This document shows positions 6,848 to 17,400 of a stretch of 20,564 nucleotides of DNA, piece after piece. Source of the DNA: SZAS-103 sp038323475. GTDB lineage: Bacteria > Pseudomonadota > Gammaproteobacteria > Xanthomonadales > Xanthomonadaceae. Location of the stretch: assembly GCA_038323475.1 (NCBI GenBank), contig JBBQHA010000048.1, positions 1 to 20,564 on the forward strand, read 5' to 3'. Position numbers and translations under genes: made by a program. Numbering within the stretch: position 1 is the stretch's first letter; each line of letters begins with the position of its first letter. Below the pieces are notes generated by a model. The model searched no databases. It saw only the letters and a program-made list of their open reading frames with translations, and was not told where the DNA came from.

Positions 6848-9800
6848 ATGAAGGCGTATCCGCAGAAACTCCGTCGTCCCATCCCCACGCTGCTCGCCTG
6901 TGCACTGGCGAGTTGCCTGCTGGTGTCCTCGCCGTCGGTGCTTGCGCAGAGCACCGCGGCCACCGTCCACGGCCAGGTGACCGTGGATTCCGCGCCAGCC
7001 AGCAGTGCGAAAGTCACCGCGACCAACACTGCCACCGGATTCACCCGATCGGTCCAGGTCGGCGCCAACGGTGGCTACAGCCTCAATGGCCTGCCGCCGG
7101 GCGATTACCGGCTCGATGTCGACGCCGGCGGCAAGACCAGCACGCAGGACGTGACCCTGCTGGTCGGACAGACGGTGACGATGGACCTCGCCGCCGGCGC
7201 CGCCGCAGCGTCGGGCCCTGGCGAACCGCGCACGCTCGGAACCGTGCAGGTGAAGGGCGTGCGGCTCGAGACCAAGACCTCGGAAATCGCGACCTATGTG
7301 ACGCAGAAGCAGATCAACGCGTTGCCGCAGGCATCGCGCAATTTCCTCGCGTTCGCGGACACCGTCCCGGGCATGGTGTTTTCGACCAACGGCGACCGCC
7401 AGGTCAGCCTCAAGAGCGGCGCCCAGAACTCGAACGGCATCAATGTCTTCATCGATGGCGTCGGCCAGAAGAACTACGTGCTCAAGGGTGGTCTGGTCGG
7501 CCAGGATACGAGCGTCGGCAACCCGTTTCCGCAACTCGGCGTCGCCGAGTACAAGATCATCACCTCCAACTACAAGGCGGAATTCGACCAGGTGAGCAGC
7601 GCTGCGATCGTTGCGCTCACGAAGTCCGGCACCAACGAGTTCAAGGGTGAAGTCTTCGGCGACTACACCAACCAGGATTACCGCGCACCTTCGCTGCACG
7701 AGGAAACCAACGGCAAGGTGCGTTCGTTCGACAAGCAGTACGGCTTCGCGTTTGGCGGCCCGATCGTCCAGGACCGCCTGCATTTCTTCTTCACCTACGA
7801 AAGCAAGCAGTTCGCCATTCCTGCGCAAGTCTCGCCGGACCAGGGTTTCACGATCGCGCAGTTGCCGGCGTCGCAGCAGGCGCTGGCGAACGCCACGTCC
7901 ACGCAACCCTTCAGCGAGGACCTGTACTTCGGCAAGATCGACTGGGAGCCTGGCGACAACCATCTCGTGGAGTTGACCGCAAAGTACCGGACCGAAGACC
8001 AGGTGAGCGGTCTCGGCGGAACCAATACGACGTCATACGGCACGAGTCGGAAAGGCGACGAAACCCGTATCGATCTGCATTACCAGTACAGCGCCATGAA
8101 GTGGATCAACGACGCGCACCTGACCCACGAGGACTCATCGTTCGGGCCACGACCGACGACGATCGGCCCCGGTTACCGGCTCACCGGCAATCGTCAGCTG
8201 CAGCCGGCGCAGCCCTACCAGGACATCCTCAATTCCGGCGGCGGACCCGACTTTCAGGACAAGGGCCAGAAAGGCACGAGCTTCCAGGACGACCTGGCGT
8301 TCACCAGTTTCGACTGGAACGGCAGCCATACGATCAAGACCGGGCTGAAGTACAAGGCGATCGACATCAATGCCTTCGAGCAGCAGCCGTACAACCCGCA
8401 GTTCTCGTACGACATCAACAACAGCCTCACCGCCCCGAAGGACACGTGATACGGGACGGTGACCGGCGGCGGCAGTCGCGACATCGTCACCCACAACAAG
8501 CAGTTCGGCATCTACATCCAGGACGACTGGGCGGTGAACACGCACCTGTTGTTCAACTTCGGCATCCGTTGGGATTACGAATCGACGCCCGCCTACAACG
8601 ACTACGTCACTCCCGCGGGACTGGTGTCGGCGCTGCGCGGCTGGTCGAACATCCACCAGCCCGGCGTGGACTACAACATCGAGGACTACATCAGCAACGG
8701 GCACAACCGCAAAGCGTTCAAGGATGCGTTCCAGCCACGGCTCGGCTTCTCCTACGACCTCAATGCCGACCAGCGGCACGTGGTCTTCGGCGGCGCGGGG
8801 CGATCCTACGATCGCAACCTGTTCGACTACCTGGCGCTTGAGCAGTCCAAGAGCACGTTCCCGACCTACGACTTCGACATCAACAGCCCGGGGCACCCGT
8901 GCGTGGTGGGTCCGAATTGCCTCGCCTTCAATCCGAACCTCTACGATCCCGCAACGCTGGCCGCCCTGGTCGCCGCGAACCCGAACCTCGGGACCGAGGT
9001 GAACCTGATCAAGAACGACATCAAGACGCCGTATTCCGACCAGTTCAGCATCGGCATGCGCAACGTGTTCCAGATGTGGGGCAACGACTGGAACAGTTCG
9101 GTGACGTTCGCGCACATCGTCAGCCACGACGGCATCGTGTTCACCCTCGGCAATCGTCATCCGGACGGAACGTTCCGGCCGCCCGGCACGACCTGGGGCG
9201 GCCAGCCGTGGGGTGACAGCATTCCGGGTTTCGGCACCCTGATCATTGCGAGCAACGGCATCCAGACCAAGCTCAACAGCCTGCTGGTGTCGCTGGACAA
9301 GACCTACACGCGCGATTCCGGCTGGGGCATGACGCTTGCCTACACCTACAGCGCCGCGACCGAGAACCGCGGGCATGCCTACGAGTCCGACGAGCATTAC
9401 CTGTTCGACTACCCGAACCTGGACGGCGCCGGTTTCACCCGTTCGCTCGGGCTGGCGCGGCATCGGCTGGTGGCGACCGGCATCTACGACGGGTTCTGGG
9501 GCATGACGTTCAGCGGCAAGCTCACGCTCGCCAGCCCGACCCCGAAGGAAGGCGTGAACTGCCATGACGCGGTCGACTTCAACCACTGCTTCTTCGATCC
9601 GGTCACTCCGCATGGCACGATCGGCTTCAAGCAGTTCGACCTCGCCGTGCAGAAGGAATGGAATACCGGGCACGACGTCAAGTTCCGCATCCGTGGCGAC
9701 CTGCTGAACGCCTTTAACTGGAAGAACTACACGGATTACGATACCTGGCGCGGTGGACCGTCGCCCGACTTCAACCCGACCTTCAACATGCGCAATGGCG

Positions 9801-9856
9801 ATGGCACCACCTACCCGACGCGGATGTTCAAGCTGACGGCTGGTTTGAGCTGGTGA
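6848..9856 (+). pseudogene. Oar-like TonB-dependent outer-membrane receptor, split by an in-frame TGA
   Basis: A TonB-dependent receptor of about 1,002 residues, expected to import an oligosaccharide across the outer membrane. After a signal peptide (MKAYPQKLRRP...VLAQS) comes a carboxypeptidase-regulatory-like domain (about 37-115, ending in GGYSLNGLPPGDYRL). The plug follows (NFLAFADTVPGM, INVFIDGVGQKNYVLKGG, VAALTKSGTNE-like IVALTKSGTNEFKG), and then the beta-barrel. The barrel ends in an aromatic residue (LTAGLSW), as outer-membrane proteins do. Codon 534, at 8447-8449, is TGA, and clear barrel sequence (YGTVTGG...QFGIYIQDDWAVN) continues in the same frame to 9856. Without suppression the product would stop midway through the barrel and be non-functional. 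The lost codon was plausibly CGA (Arg) or TGG (Trp). The ATG at 6848 has an AGAGAGGA ribosome-binding site. First gene of the glycan operon. Real nonsense mutation or sequencing error cannot be decided here. Confidence 0.88.
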
Positions 9857-9864
9857 CGGGTACG

Positions 9865-9895
9865 CATCGGTCGCCCGTCGAACGGGCGGCCGATG
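9865..9895 (+). promoter_or_regulatory. Strong intercistronic hairpin between receptor and GH144-type genes
   Basis: CATCGGTCGCCCGT (9865-9878) pairs over its whole 14-base length with 9882-9895, with one G-U pair and a 3-base loop. No T-tract follows, so it is unlikely to be a simple intrinsic terminator. It lies in the 76-base gap within the operon, where such hairpins commonly protect upstream mRNA or lower downstream expression. The function is inferred. Confidence 0.6.
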
Positions 9896-9932
9896 GCATG
9901 GATGCGACCACAGGGAAAGGGCGGATGTCCTG

Positions 9933-11444
9933 ATGCTCGAGTCACTCCGTCGAACGGCGTCCGCGCTGTTCCTGGCATTGGCGCTGACGGTGTCGGCCGG
10001 GTGCGCGCATGCGCCTGATCGCGCGCAACAAACAGTGTCCGCATCTGTCGATCGGGCAGCGGCCCCGCAGCACAGCCTGCCGCCGCTGGTCGTCGACCTC
10101 GAACACCGCACCTTCGATTACTTCTGGAAGCTCGGCAATCCGGCCAACGGGTTGGTGCCGGATCGCTGGCCGACGCCATCGTTTTCCAGCATCGCCGCGG
10201 TCGGCTTCGGACTGACCGCGTACGGGGTCGGCGTCGAGCGCGGATGGATCGGCCGCGAACAGGCCGTCGACCGCACGCTGGCAACGCTGCGCTTCTTCGC
10301 AAGCGCGCCGCAGGGCCCGGCGGCGGCCGGCATGTCCGGCTACAAGGGCTTCTTCTACCACTTCCTCGAAATGGATAGCGGCGTGCGCAGCGGCACGAAC
10401 GAACTTTCGACGGTCGACACGACGCTGCTGCTCGGCGGCATCCTGTTCGCGCAGAGCTATTACGATCGCGCCGATCCGAAGGAGGCGCAGATCCGCGCGC
10501 TCGCGGAAGCGATCTACGGCCGCGTCGACTGGACCTGGGCGCAGGAACGCAAACCGTGGATCGCGATGGGCTGGACGCCCGAGCACGGCATGCACGCCTA
10601 CGACTGGAAAGGCTACAACGAGGCGATCCTGGTCTATCTCCTCGCGCTCGGATCGATCACGCATCCGGTCGACAGGGACGCGTACGATGCGTGGACCTCG
10701 ACCTACGACCGTACCCTCGGCAGTTTCCATAGCCAGCAGCACCTGAGTTTTTCGCCGCTGTTCGGCCACCAGTATTCGCAGGTGTGGATCGATTTCCGCG
10801 GCATTCGCGACGGCTACATGCGCAAGCGCGGCTTCGACTACTTCGAGAACAGCCGCCGCGCGGTGCTGTCGCAGCAGGCGTACGCGATCGCCAATCCGCT
10901 CCGCTGGGAGGGTTATGGCCGCGATGTCTGGGGCCTCACTGCGAGCGATGGCCCGGTCGATGCGACCTTCGCCTACAAGGGTGAGGCACGGATGTTCCGC
11001 ACTTATGCAGCGCGCGGAGCCGGCATCGAGTACGTGCTCGACGACGGCACCATCGCGCCGACCGCCGCCGCGGGTTCGATCGCGTTCGCGCCCGAGGTCG
11101 TCGTCCCGGCGATCGCGGAAATGCATCGGCGCTATGGCAGGCAGATCTATTCGGAGTACGGTTTCCTCGACGCCTTCAATCCCAGTTTCACCTACAAGGA
11201 TGCGAAGCTGCACCATGGCAGGATCGTCGATGGCATGGGTTGGGTGGACGGCGATTACCTCGGCATCGACGAAGGCCCGATCGTGCTCATGATCGAAAAC
11301 TACCGCAGCGGTTTCATCTGGAGCGTGATGCGCAGGAACCCGCATATTCGCCGCGGCCTCGAACGCGCGGGCTTCACCGGCGGCTGGATCGACGTCGCGC
11401 GGACCGAAGACGCCGCCGCCGCGCCCGCACCGACGCTGCACTAG
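9933..11444 (+). CDS. GH144/COG5368-type glucanase, probable lipoprotein
   Basis: A 503-residue member of the glycoamylase-like family (PF10091/COG5368). Characterised members of GH144 are endo-beta-1,2-glucanases, so cleavage of beta-1,2-glucan is the best guess. The N-terminus MLESLRRTASALFLALALTV followed by SAGC (C24) looks like a lipoprotein signal with an imperfect lipobox. The (alpha/alpha)6 domain starts with HRTFDYFWKLGNPANGLVPD. It includes SSIAAVGFGLTAYGVGVERG, the acidic stretch FYHFLEMDSG (E146, D148), NELSTVDTTLLLGG (E157, D162), WKGYNEAILVYLL (E230), DGTIAPTAAAGSIAFAPE, and the family-typical GIDEGPIVLMIENYRSG near the end. These acidic residues are candidates for catalysis; I cannot assign them. 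It sits between the receptor and the sugar-binding protein, fitting periplasmic trimming of imported glycan. Start ATG 9933, with a purine-rich AGGGAAAGGG upstream. Confidence 0.88.
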   Translation: MLESLRRTASALFLALALTVSAGCAHAPDRAQQTVSASVDRAAAPQHSLPPLVVDLEHRTFDYFWKLGNPANGLVPDRWPTPSFSSIAAVGFGLTAYGVGVERGWIGREQAVDRTLATLRFFASAPQGPAAAGMSGYKGFFYHFLEMDSGVRSGTNELSTVDTTLLLGGILFAQSYYDRADPKEAQIRALAEAIYGRVDWTWAQERKPWIAMGWTPEHGMHAYDWKGYNEAILVYLLALGSITHPVDRDAYDAWTSTYDRTLGSFHSQQHLSFSPLFGHQYSQVWIDFRGIRDGYMRKRGFDYFENSRRAVLSQQAYAIANPLRWEGYGRDVWGLTASDGPVDATFAYKGEARMFRTYAARGAGIEYVLDDGTIAPTAAAGSIAFAPEVVVPAIAEMHRRYGRQIYSEYGFLDAFNPSFTYKDAKLHHGRIVDGMGWVDGDYLGIDEGPIVLMIENYRSGFIWSVMRRNPHIRRGLERAGFTGGWIDVARTEDAAAAPAPTLH

Positions 11445-11454
11445 CGGCGATCGC

Positions 11455-12747
11455 ATGCGCCTGCAAGCACTGGTTCGGTGGTCATGTTGGGTCCTGGTCG
11501 GACTGTGCGCGGGCTGCTCGCGCGAGCCAGCCGATCATCGCGAAGTCGTACGCTTCTGGGCGATGGGCAACGAGGGCGAAGTCGTCGCCCAGTTGCTGCC
11601 GGAATTCGAGCGTCGCCATCCGGGCATCCGCGTCGAGCTGCAGCAACTGCCGTGGACCGCCGCGCACGAGAAACTGCTGACTGCGTACGCCGGCGATGCA
11701 TTGCCGGACGTGTGCGCGCTCGGCAACACCTGGGTGCCTGAATTCGCCGCGCTCGGCGCGCTGCAGCCGCTGGATGCGCGCGTCGCGGCATCGGGGTCGC
11801 TCGACCCGCACGACTACTTTCCGGGCATCTGGGATACCGGGGTGGTCGATGGGCACATCTACGGATTGCCCTGGTACACCGAGACGCGGCTGCCATATTT
11901 CCGGCGCGACCTGCTCGCCAGGGTCGGCATCGCCACGCCGCCGCGCGACTGGGCGCAATGGCGCACGGCGATGGACGCGATCAAGCGCGACGTCGGCCCG
12001 CAGCGCTACGCGATCCTGTTGCCATTGAACGAATTCGAGCCGCTGCTGAACCTCGCGATCCAGCAACCCGATCCGTTGCTGCGCGATGGCGGTCGCTACG
12101 GCAATTTCCGCAGCGCCGGCTATCGACGCGCGCTCGCGTTCTACAAGGAAATGTTCGACCGGCATTGGGCGCCATTGGCGAGCAATACGCAGATCGCGAA
12201 TGTCTGGGACGAATTCGGGCGCGGCTATTACACGTTCTACATTTCCGGCCCGTGGAACATCGCCGAATTCCGCAAGCGCCTGCCGCCCGCGCAGCAGGGC
12301 GACTGGATGACGATGCCGTTGCCCGGACCCGACGGTCCCGGCGCTTCGGTCGCGGGTGGCACGGCGTTCGTGGTGTTCGACAAGTCGCAGCACGGGGATG
12401 CCGCGTGGCAACTGATCGAATACCTGTCCGATCCCGCGGTGCAGGTGCGATTCCATGCGCTGACCGGCGACCTGCCGCCGCGCCGTTCGTCGTGGACCAC
12501 GCCGGCGCTCGCGAACGATCCGTATGCGCGCGCGTTCCGCGACCAGCTCGAACGCGCGCTGCCGACGCCGAAGGTGCCGGAGTGGGAACGCATCGCCACC
12601 GAGATGCGCCTGGTCGCCGAGCAGATGGCCAATGGCCAGCTGAGCGTGGACCAGGCCGCGGCGGAAACCGATCGGCGTGCCGATGCGATCCTCGAGAAGA
12701 GACGCTGGATGCTCGACCGCGCGACGACCGTGGCGCACGCGCCATGA
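11455..12747 (+). CDS. ABC transporter sugar-binding lipoprotein (family 1)
   Basis: A 430-residue extracellular solute-binding protein of the MalE-like family 1, expected to capture an oligosaccharide and deliver it to the two permeases that follow. The N-terminus MRLQALVRWSCWVLVGLCAG precedes C21, a likely lipidation site. Family features include VVRFWAMGNEGEVVAQLLPEF, FERRHPGIRVELQQLPW, the DVCALGNTWVPEFAALGAL stretch, DGHIYGLPWYTETRLPYFRRD, AVWQL-type DAAWQLIEYLSDPAVQVRF, and a C-terminal helix with LSVDQAAAETDRRADAIL. The gene starts 10 bases after the GH144-type gene ends, and its stop overlaps the next start by four bases (ATGA), so translational coupling is likely. Aromatic residues (several W and Y in the mid-region) suit sugar binding, but the ligand is inferred only from the neighbours. 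Confidence 0.93.
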   Translation: MRLQALVRWSCWVLVGLCAGCSREPADHREVVRFWAMGNEGEVVAQLLPEFERRHPGIRVELQQLPWTAAHEKLLTAYAGDALPDVCALGNTWVPEFAALGALQPLDARVAASGSLDPHDYFPGIWDTGVVDGHIYGLPWYTETRLPYFRRDLLARVGIATPPRDWAQWRTAMDAIKRDVGPQRYAILLPLNEFEPLLNLAIQQPDPLLRDGGRYGNFRSAGYRRALAFYKEMFDRHWAPLASNTQIANVWDEFGRGYYTFYISGPWNIAEFRKRLPPAQQGDWMTMPLPGPDGPGASVAGGTAFVVFDKSQHGDAAWQLIEYLSDPAVQVRFHALTGDLPPRRSSWTTPALANDPYARAFRDQLERALPTPKVPEWERIATEMRLVAEQMANGQLSVDQAAAETDRRADAILEKRRWMLDRATTVAHAP

Positions 12748-13622
12748 AGGCCGCGACCGCCGGTTGGGTGTTCGCTGCGCCCGCGCTCGGGGTGATCGCG
12801 CTGTTCTTCGGGGTGCCGGTGCTCGCCGCATTGGTGCTGAGCCTGACCGACTTCGACATCTACGCACTCGCGGACCTGCACAACCTGCGCTTCGTCGGCC
12901 TGCACAACTATGTCGCGCTGCTGCAGAACCCGCTGTTCTGGCAGGCGCTCGGCAACACCGCGTATTTCGTGGTGGCCGGCGTACCGCTGTCGATCGCGAC
13001 GTCGCTCGCCGCCGCGCTGCTGTTGCACTCGAAGCTCGCCAGGTTCAAGCCGTTTTTCCGCACCGCGTACTTCGCGCCGGTGGTCACTACCGTGGTCGCG
13101 GTGGCGGTGGTCTGGCGTTACCTGTTCCATACGCGTTACGGCCTGGTCAACTGGGCGCTGTCGCACGTGGGCGTGCATCCGGTGGACTGGCTCGGCGACC
13201 CGCACTGGGCGATGCCGACCATCATCGTGTTCGCGGTGTGGAAGAACTTCGGCTACAACATGATCATCTTCCTCGCCGGACTGCAGGCGATCCCGGAAGA
13301 CCTCTACGAGGCGGCGCGGATCGATGGCGCATCCGCATGGCGACAGTTCCTGCATGTGACCTTGCCGATGCTGGGGCCGGTGCTGCTGATGGTCGGCATC
13401 CTCACGCTCGCCGGCTATTTCCAGCTGTTCGCCGAGCCCTACGTGATGACCCAGGGCGGGCCGCTGCAGAGCACGGTGAGCGTGCTGTACCTGATGTACG
13501 AGGAAGGCTTCAAGTGGTGGAACCTCGGCAACGCCTCGGCGGTGGCCTTCCTGCTGTTCGTGCTGATGACCACGATCACCAGCGCGATGCTCTGGTTCGC
13601 GCGCCGCAAGGGGGCCGAATGA
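12744..13622 (+). CDS. ABC sugar transporter permease, MalF type
   Basis: A 292-residue inner-membrane permease with about six transmembrane segments, first of a heterodimeric pair. Visible features are the N-terminal helix (GWVFAAPALGVIALFFGVPV), the family phrase FVGLHNYVALLQNPLFWQALGNT, and the EAA loop EAARIDGASAWRQFLHVTLP, which couples to the ATPase. The C-terminal part QLFAEPYVMTQGGPLQSTVS is typical of MalF/UgpA-type components. The ATG at 12744 overlaps the stop of the binding-protein gene in an ATGA; the open frame runs far upstream only because this GC-rich frame lacks stops. No ATPase gene is in the operon, so the ATP-hydrolysing subunit must come from elsewhere, as is common for shared MsmK/UgpC-type ATPases. 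Confidence 0.95.
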   Translation: MKAATAGWVFAAPALGVIALFFGVPVLAALVLSLTDFDIYALADLHNLRFVGLHNYVALLQNPLFWQALGNTAYFVVAGVPLSIATSLAAALLLHSKLARFKPFFRTAYFAPVVTTVVAVAVVWRYLFHTRYGLVNWALSHVGVHPVDWLGDPHWAMPTIIVFAVWKNFGYNMIIFLAGLQAIPEDLYEAARIDGASAWRQFLHVTLPMLGPVLLMVGILTLAGYFQLFAEPYVMTQGGPLQSTVSVLYLMYEEGFKWWNLGNASAVAFLLFVLMTTITSAMLWFARRKGAE

Positions 13623-14458
13623 GCGACCCTGTTGCGATGCGTGCGCGACTCGCGAAGGCGACCATCAATGGCCTGCTGGTCGGCTTGGCCGTGCTCGGCA
13701 TCGCTCCGTTGCTTTGGATGCTGTCGGTGTCCTTCATGCAGCCGGGCCAGGCGAGCAGTTTCCCGCCACCGCTGCTGCCGTCGGCGCCGACCTGGCACAA
13801 CTATTACGAACTGTTCGCGAAGGCGGGCATGGGCCACTATTTCTTCAACAGCCTGCTGATCGCGACGTGCACCATGCTGATCGCATCGCTGCTCAACACG
13901 CTGGCGGGCTACGCTTTCGCGAAGCTGCACTTCGCCGGCCGCGAGCATGTGTTCCGTGCATTGCTCGCCGCGCTCGTGATCCCGGCGCAGGTGACGATGA
14001 TGCCGCTGTTCCTGATGCTCAAGCAGATGGGGCTGGTGAACACGTATGCGGGTGCGATCGTGCCCGGCATGGCGAGCATCTTCGGCATCTTCCTGGTGCG
14101 CCAGTACGCGCGTTCGATCCCGGACGAGATGCTCGAAGCGGCGCGCATCGACGGCGCCGGCGAGTTCCGCATCTTCTTCCAGATCGTGCTTCCGGCATTG
14201 AAGCCGATCCTGGTGACGCTGGCGATCTTCAGCTTCCTCGGCGCGTGGAACGACTTCATGTGGCCGCTGATCGTGCTCAACGACGCCAACCTGCACACGT
14301 TGCCGGTCGCGCTGGCATCGCTGTCGCGCGAGCACGTGCAGGACAACGAATTGATGATGGCCGGGTCGGTGGTGACCGTGCTGCCGGTGCTGCTGCTGTT
14401 CATGGTCCTGCAGCGGCATTACCTGCAGGGCTTGCTCGTGGGCAGCGTGAAGGGGTGA
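13619..14458 (+). CDS. ABC sugar transporter permease, MalG type
   Basis: A 279-residue inner-membrane permease, the second half of the transporter pore. It has about six hydrophobic segments beginning at INGLLVGLAVLGIAPLLWML. The carbohydrate-permease landmarks are FFNSLLIATCTMLIASLLNT, LAGYAFAKLHFAGRE, VIPAQVTMMPLFLMLKQMGL, the EAA loop EAARIDGAGEFRIFFQIVLP, and the terminal FLGAWNDFMWPLIVLND with QGLLVGSVKG. Start ATG 13619 overlaps the stop of the first permease by four bases. The chain of overlaps implies co-translation with the binding protein and first permease. It is followed after three bases by the multidomain hydrolase gene. Confidence 0.95.
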   Translation: MSDPVAMRARLAKATINGLLVGLAVLGIAPLLWMLSVSFMQPGQASSFPPPLLPSAPTWHNYYELFAKAGMGHYFFNSLLIATCTMLIASLLNTLAGYAFAKLHFAGREHVFRALLAALVIPAQVTMMPLFLMLKQMGLVNTYAGAIVPGMASIFGIFLVRQYARSIPDEMLEAARIDGAGEFRIFFQIVLPALKPILVTLAIFSFLGAWNDFMWPLIVLNDANLHTLPVALASLSREHVQDNELMMAGSVVTVLPVLLLFMVLQRHYLQGLLVGSVKG

Positions 14459-14461
14459 TGG

Positions 14462-17400
14462 ATGGCGCGATCCGGAATGCTGGCGCTGTGTGCGATCGCG
14501 TCGATGGCAATGACGGCGCACGCGCAGCGACCGCGCATGCTCGACGGTTTCGATGCGCCTTCGGCATGGAAGGTGATCGCATCCGACCAGGTCGGCGGAA
14601 GCCTGCGCGCGGTCGATGGCGTCGATGGCCGCGCGCTGTGCCTCGACTACGATTTCCATGGCGTGGCCGGCTATGTCGGCATGCAGCGCGAGTTGCCGCT
14701 CGACTATCCGCAGGACTATGCGTTCGCGTTCGAGTTGCGCGGCGATGCGCCGGCGAACGACCTGCAATTCAAGTTGATCGACGCCAGCGGCGACAACGTG
14801 TGGTGGGTCGATCGGCCTCGCTTCGATCTCCCGAAGCAATGGACGCCGGTCGTGTACAGGAAGCGCCACATCGGCCGCGCGTGGGGCCCGGCGCCGGATC
14901 CGACGCTGCGGCATAGCCGGAAAGTCGAGTTCACGATCGCCAGCGATGCCGGCGGCAAGGGCTCGGCCTGATTCGACAGCCTCACGTTCGAAGCACGCGT
15001 TCCCGACGATGGTTCCCCGCTAGCAGCAATCGCGACCGCCAACGCAGGGGACGGTGCGGCGTTCGCGGTGGACGCGGATGCGGCGAGCGCGTGGCGCGGC
15101 ACATTCGTCGATGCGACGTCGCCTGCGCTGACCCTCGATCTCGGTCGCGTGCGCGACTTCGGTGGCCTGATCCTGCAATGGTCGGAGGCGTTCGCTTCCG
15201 ACTACGCCATCGCGTTGTCGAACGATGCGCATCATTGGCGCGAGATCCGGCGCGTGCGCGGCGGCAACGGCGGCCGCGACTGGATCGCGTTGCCGGAATC
15301 CGAAGCGCGCTACCTGCGGCTGGTCCTTTCCGGCGCTCCAGGAACGCGCTATGCGCTGGCCGATGCGACGGTCGAGCCGCTCGCGTTCGCGGCAACGCCG
15401 AACGACTTCATCAAGTCCGTCGCGGAAGATGCGCCGCGTGGCTGGTATCCGCGTGGCTTCGCCGGCGAACAGCCGTACTGGACGATCGTCGGCATCGACG
15501 GTGGCGACGAGCAGGGCCTGATCGGCGAGGACGGCGCGATCGAAAGCGCCCGCGGCGGATTCAGCATCGAGCCGTTCGTCGTCAGCGACGGGAAACTCGT
15601 GACCTGGGCGGACGTGAAGGCATCGCAGTCGCTGCAGGATGGTTACCTGCCGATCCCGGGCGTGCGCTGGACGCATCCGGACTTCGATCTCGCGATCACT
15701 GCATTTGCGCAGGGATCGCGTGCGCAGTCGCAGATGGTCGCGCGCTATGTGCTCACGAACACGGGGACGCAGCCGCGCGACTGCACGCTGGCGCTCGCGC
15801 TGCGGCCGATGCAGGTCAATCCGCCGAGCCAATTCCTCAACACCGCCGGCGGTATCAGCGCGATCCATGCGCTGGCGATGGGCCTCGACGATGCGCTCGT
15901 CGATGGCAGGGCGCGCGTGCGTCTGATCGTAGTGGCAGGCTCGGCGTTCGCTGCATCGTTCGATGCGGGCATGGCGGTCGAACATCTCGTGGATGCGAAT
16001 GCATCGTTGCCGTCGCGCGTGGACGACGCCACCGGCATGGCTTCTGGCGCGTGGCGTTACCCGATGCATCTCGCGCCTGGCGAAAGCCGCGAAGTCAGCC
16101 TGGTCATGTCGCTGACCGGCGATTTTCCGCAGGAGCGCATCGACGCATCCGCGGCGCAGGAACGGGTGGCATCCCAATGGCGCGAGACCCTCGGGAAGCT
16201 GGACCTGCGCGTTCCCGAACAGGGCCGGCACCTCGTCGATACGCTGCGCACGGCGACCGCGCAGATGCTGATCTCGCGCAAGGGGCCGCGGCTGCAGCCG
16301 GGCACGCGATCTTATGCGCGCGCGTGGATCCGCGACGGCGCGATGATTTCCGAAGCGCTGCTGCGCACGGGCCACGCGGATGTGGCTGGGCAATTCCTGC
16401 GCTGGTATGCGCCGTACCAGTTCGACAACGGCAAGGTGCCGTGCTGCGTCGATGACCGCGGCAGCGATCCGGTGCCGGAGAACGACAGCCAGGGCGAATT
16501 GTTGTTCACCATTGCCGAGGTGTATCGCTACACCCGCGACCGCAAGCTGCTCGAGGTCATGTGGCCGCATGTGCTCGGCGCGGTGGCGTACATGGATGCG
16601 TTGCGCGCGAGCGAGCGCAACGAAACGAATCGCACGTCGAACCCGGCCTTCTTCGGATTGATGCCGGCCTCGATCAGCCACGAAGGTTACTCGGCCAAGC
16701 CGATGCATTCGTACTGGGACGATTTCTGGGCGTTGCGCGGTTACGACGATGCGGTGCGGATCGCTCAGTGGTTGGGTCACGACGACGAGGCGAAGCGCTT
16801 CGCCGCAGCGCGCGACCAGTTCCGCGACGACCTGCATGCGTCGATCGCGGTAGCGACGAATCGGCATGGCATCGATTTCATCCCCGGCTCGGCCGAACTC
16901 GGCGACTTCGATGCGACCTCGACGACGATCGCACTCGCGCCCGGAGGCGAGCAGGGACGCCTGCCGCAGGCGCTGCTCGAGAACACGTTCGAGCGTTACT
17001 GGCGCGGCTTCGTTGCGCGTCGCGACGGAACCCGCACGTGGAAGGACTACACACCCTACGAACTGCGCACGATCGGCGCTTTCGTCCGCCTCGGCTGGCG
17101 GGATCGCGCGCAGGAAGCGCTGGATTTCTTTTTCGCCGACCAGCAGCCGCGCGGATGGAACCAGTGGGCCGAAGTCGTCTCGCACACGCCACGCAAACCG
17201 TTCTTCGTCGGCGACCTGCCGCATGCCTGGGTCGCATCGGACTACGTGCGCTCGGTGCTAGACATGTTCGCGTATGCGCGCGATCGCGACGACGCGCTGG
17301 TGATCGCCGCAGGGATTCCTGCGGACTGGCTGGAAGGCGAGGGCGTCACTGTCGCCGGATTGCGCACGCCGTACGGGTCACTGGGCTACACATTGCGCGC

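Noticed and set aside
8459..9856. The second half of the receptor as an independent gene starting at GTG 8459
   Set aside because: It begins in the middle of a beta-barrel, has no signal peptide, and shares the frame of the first half across a single stop codon.
15020..17224. 734-residue minus-strand open frame opposite the multidomain hydrolase
   Set aside because: It is low-complexity and arginine-rich with no domain signal. It exists because high-GC coding sequence leaves few stops in the opposite strand.
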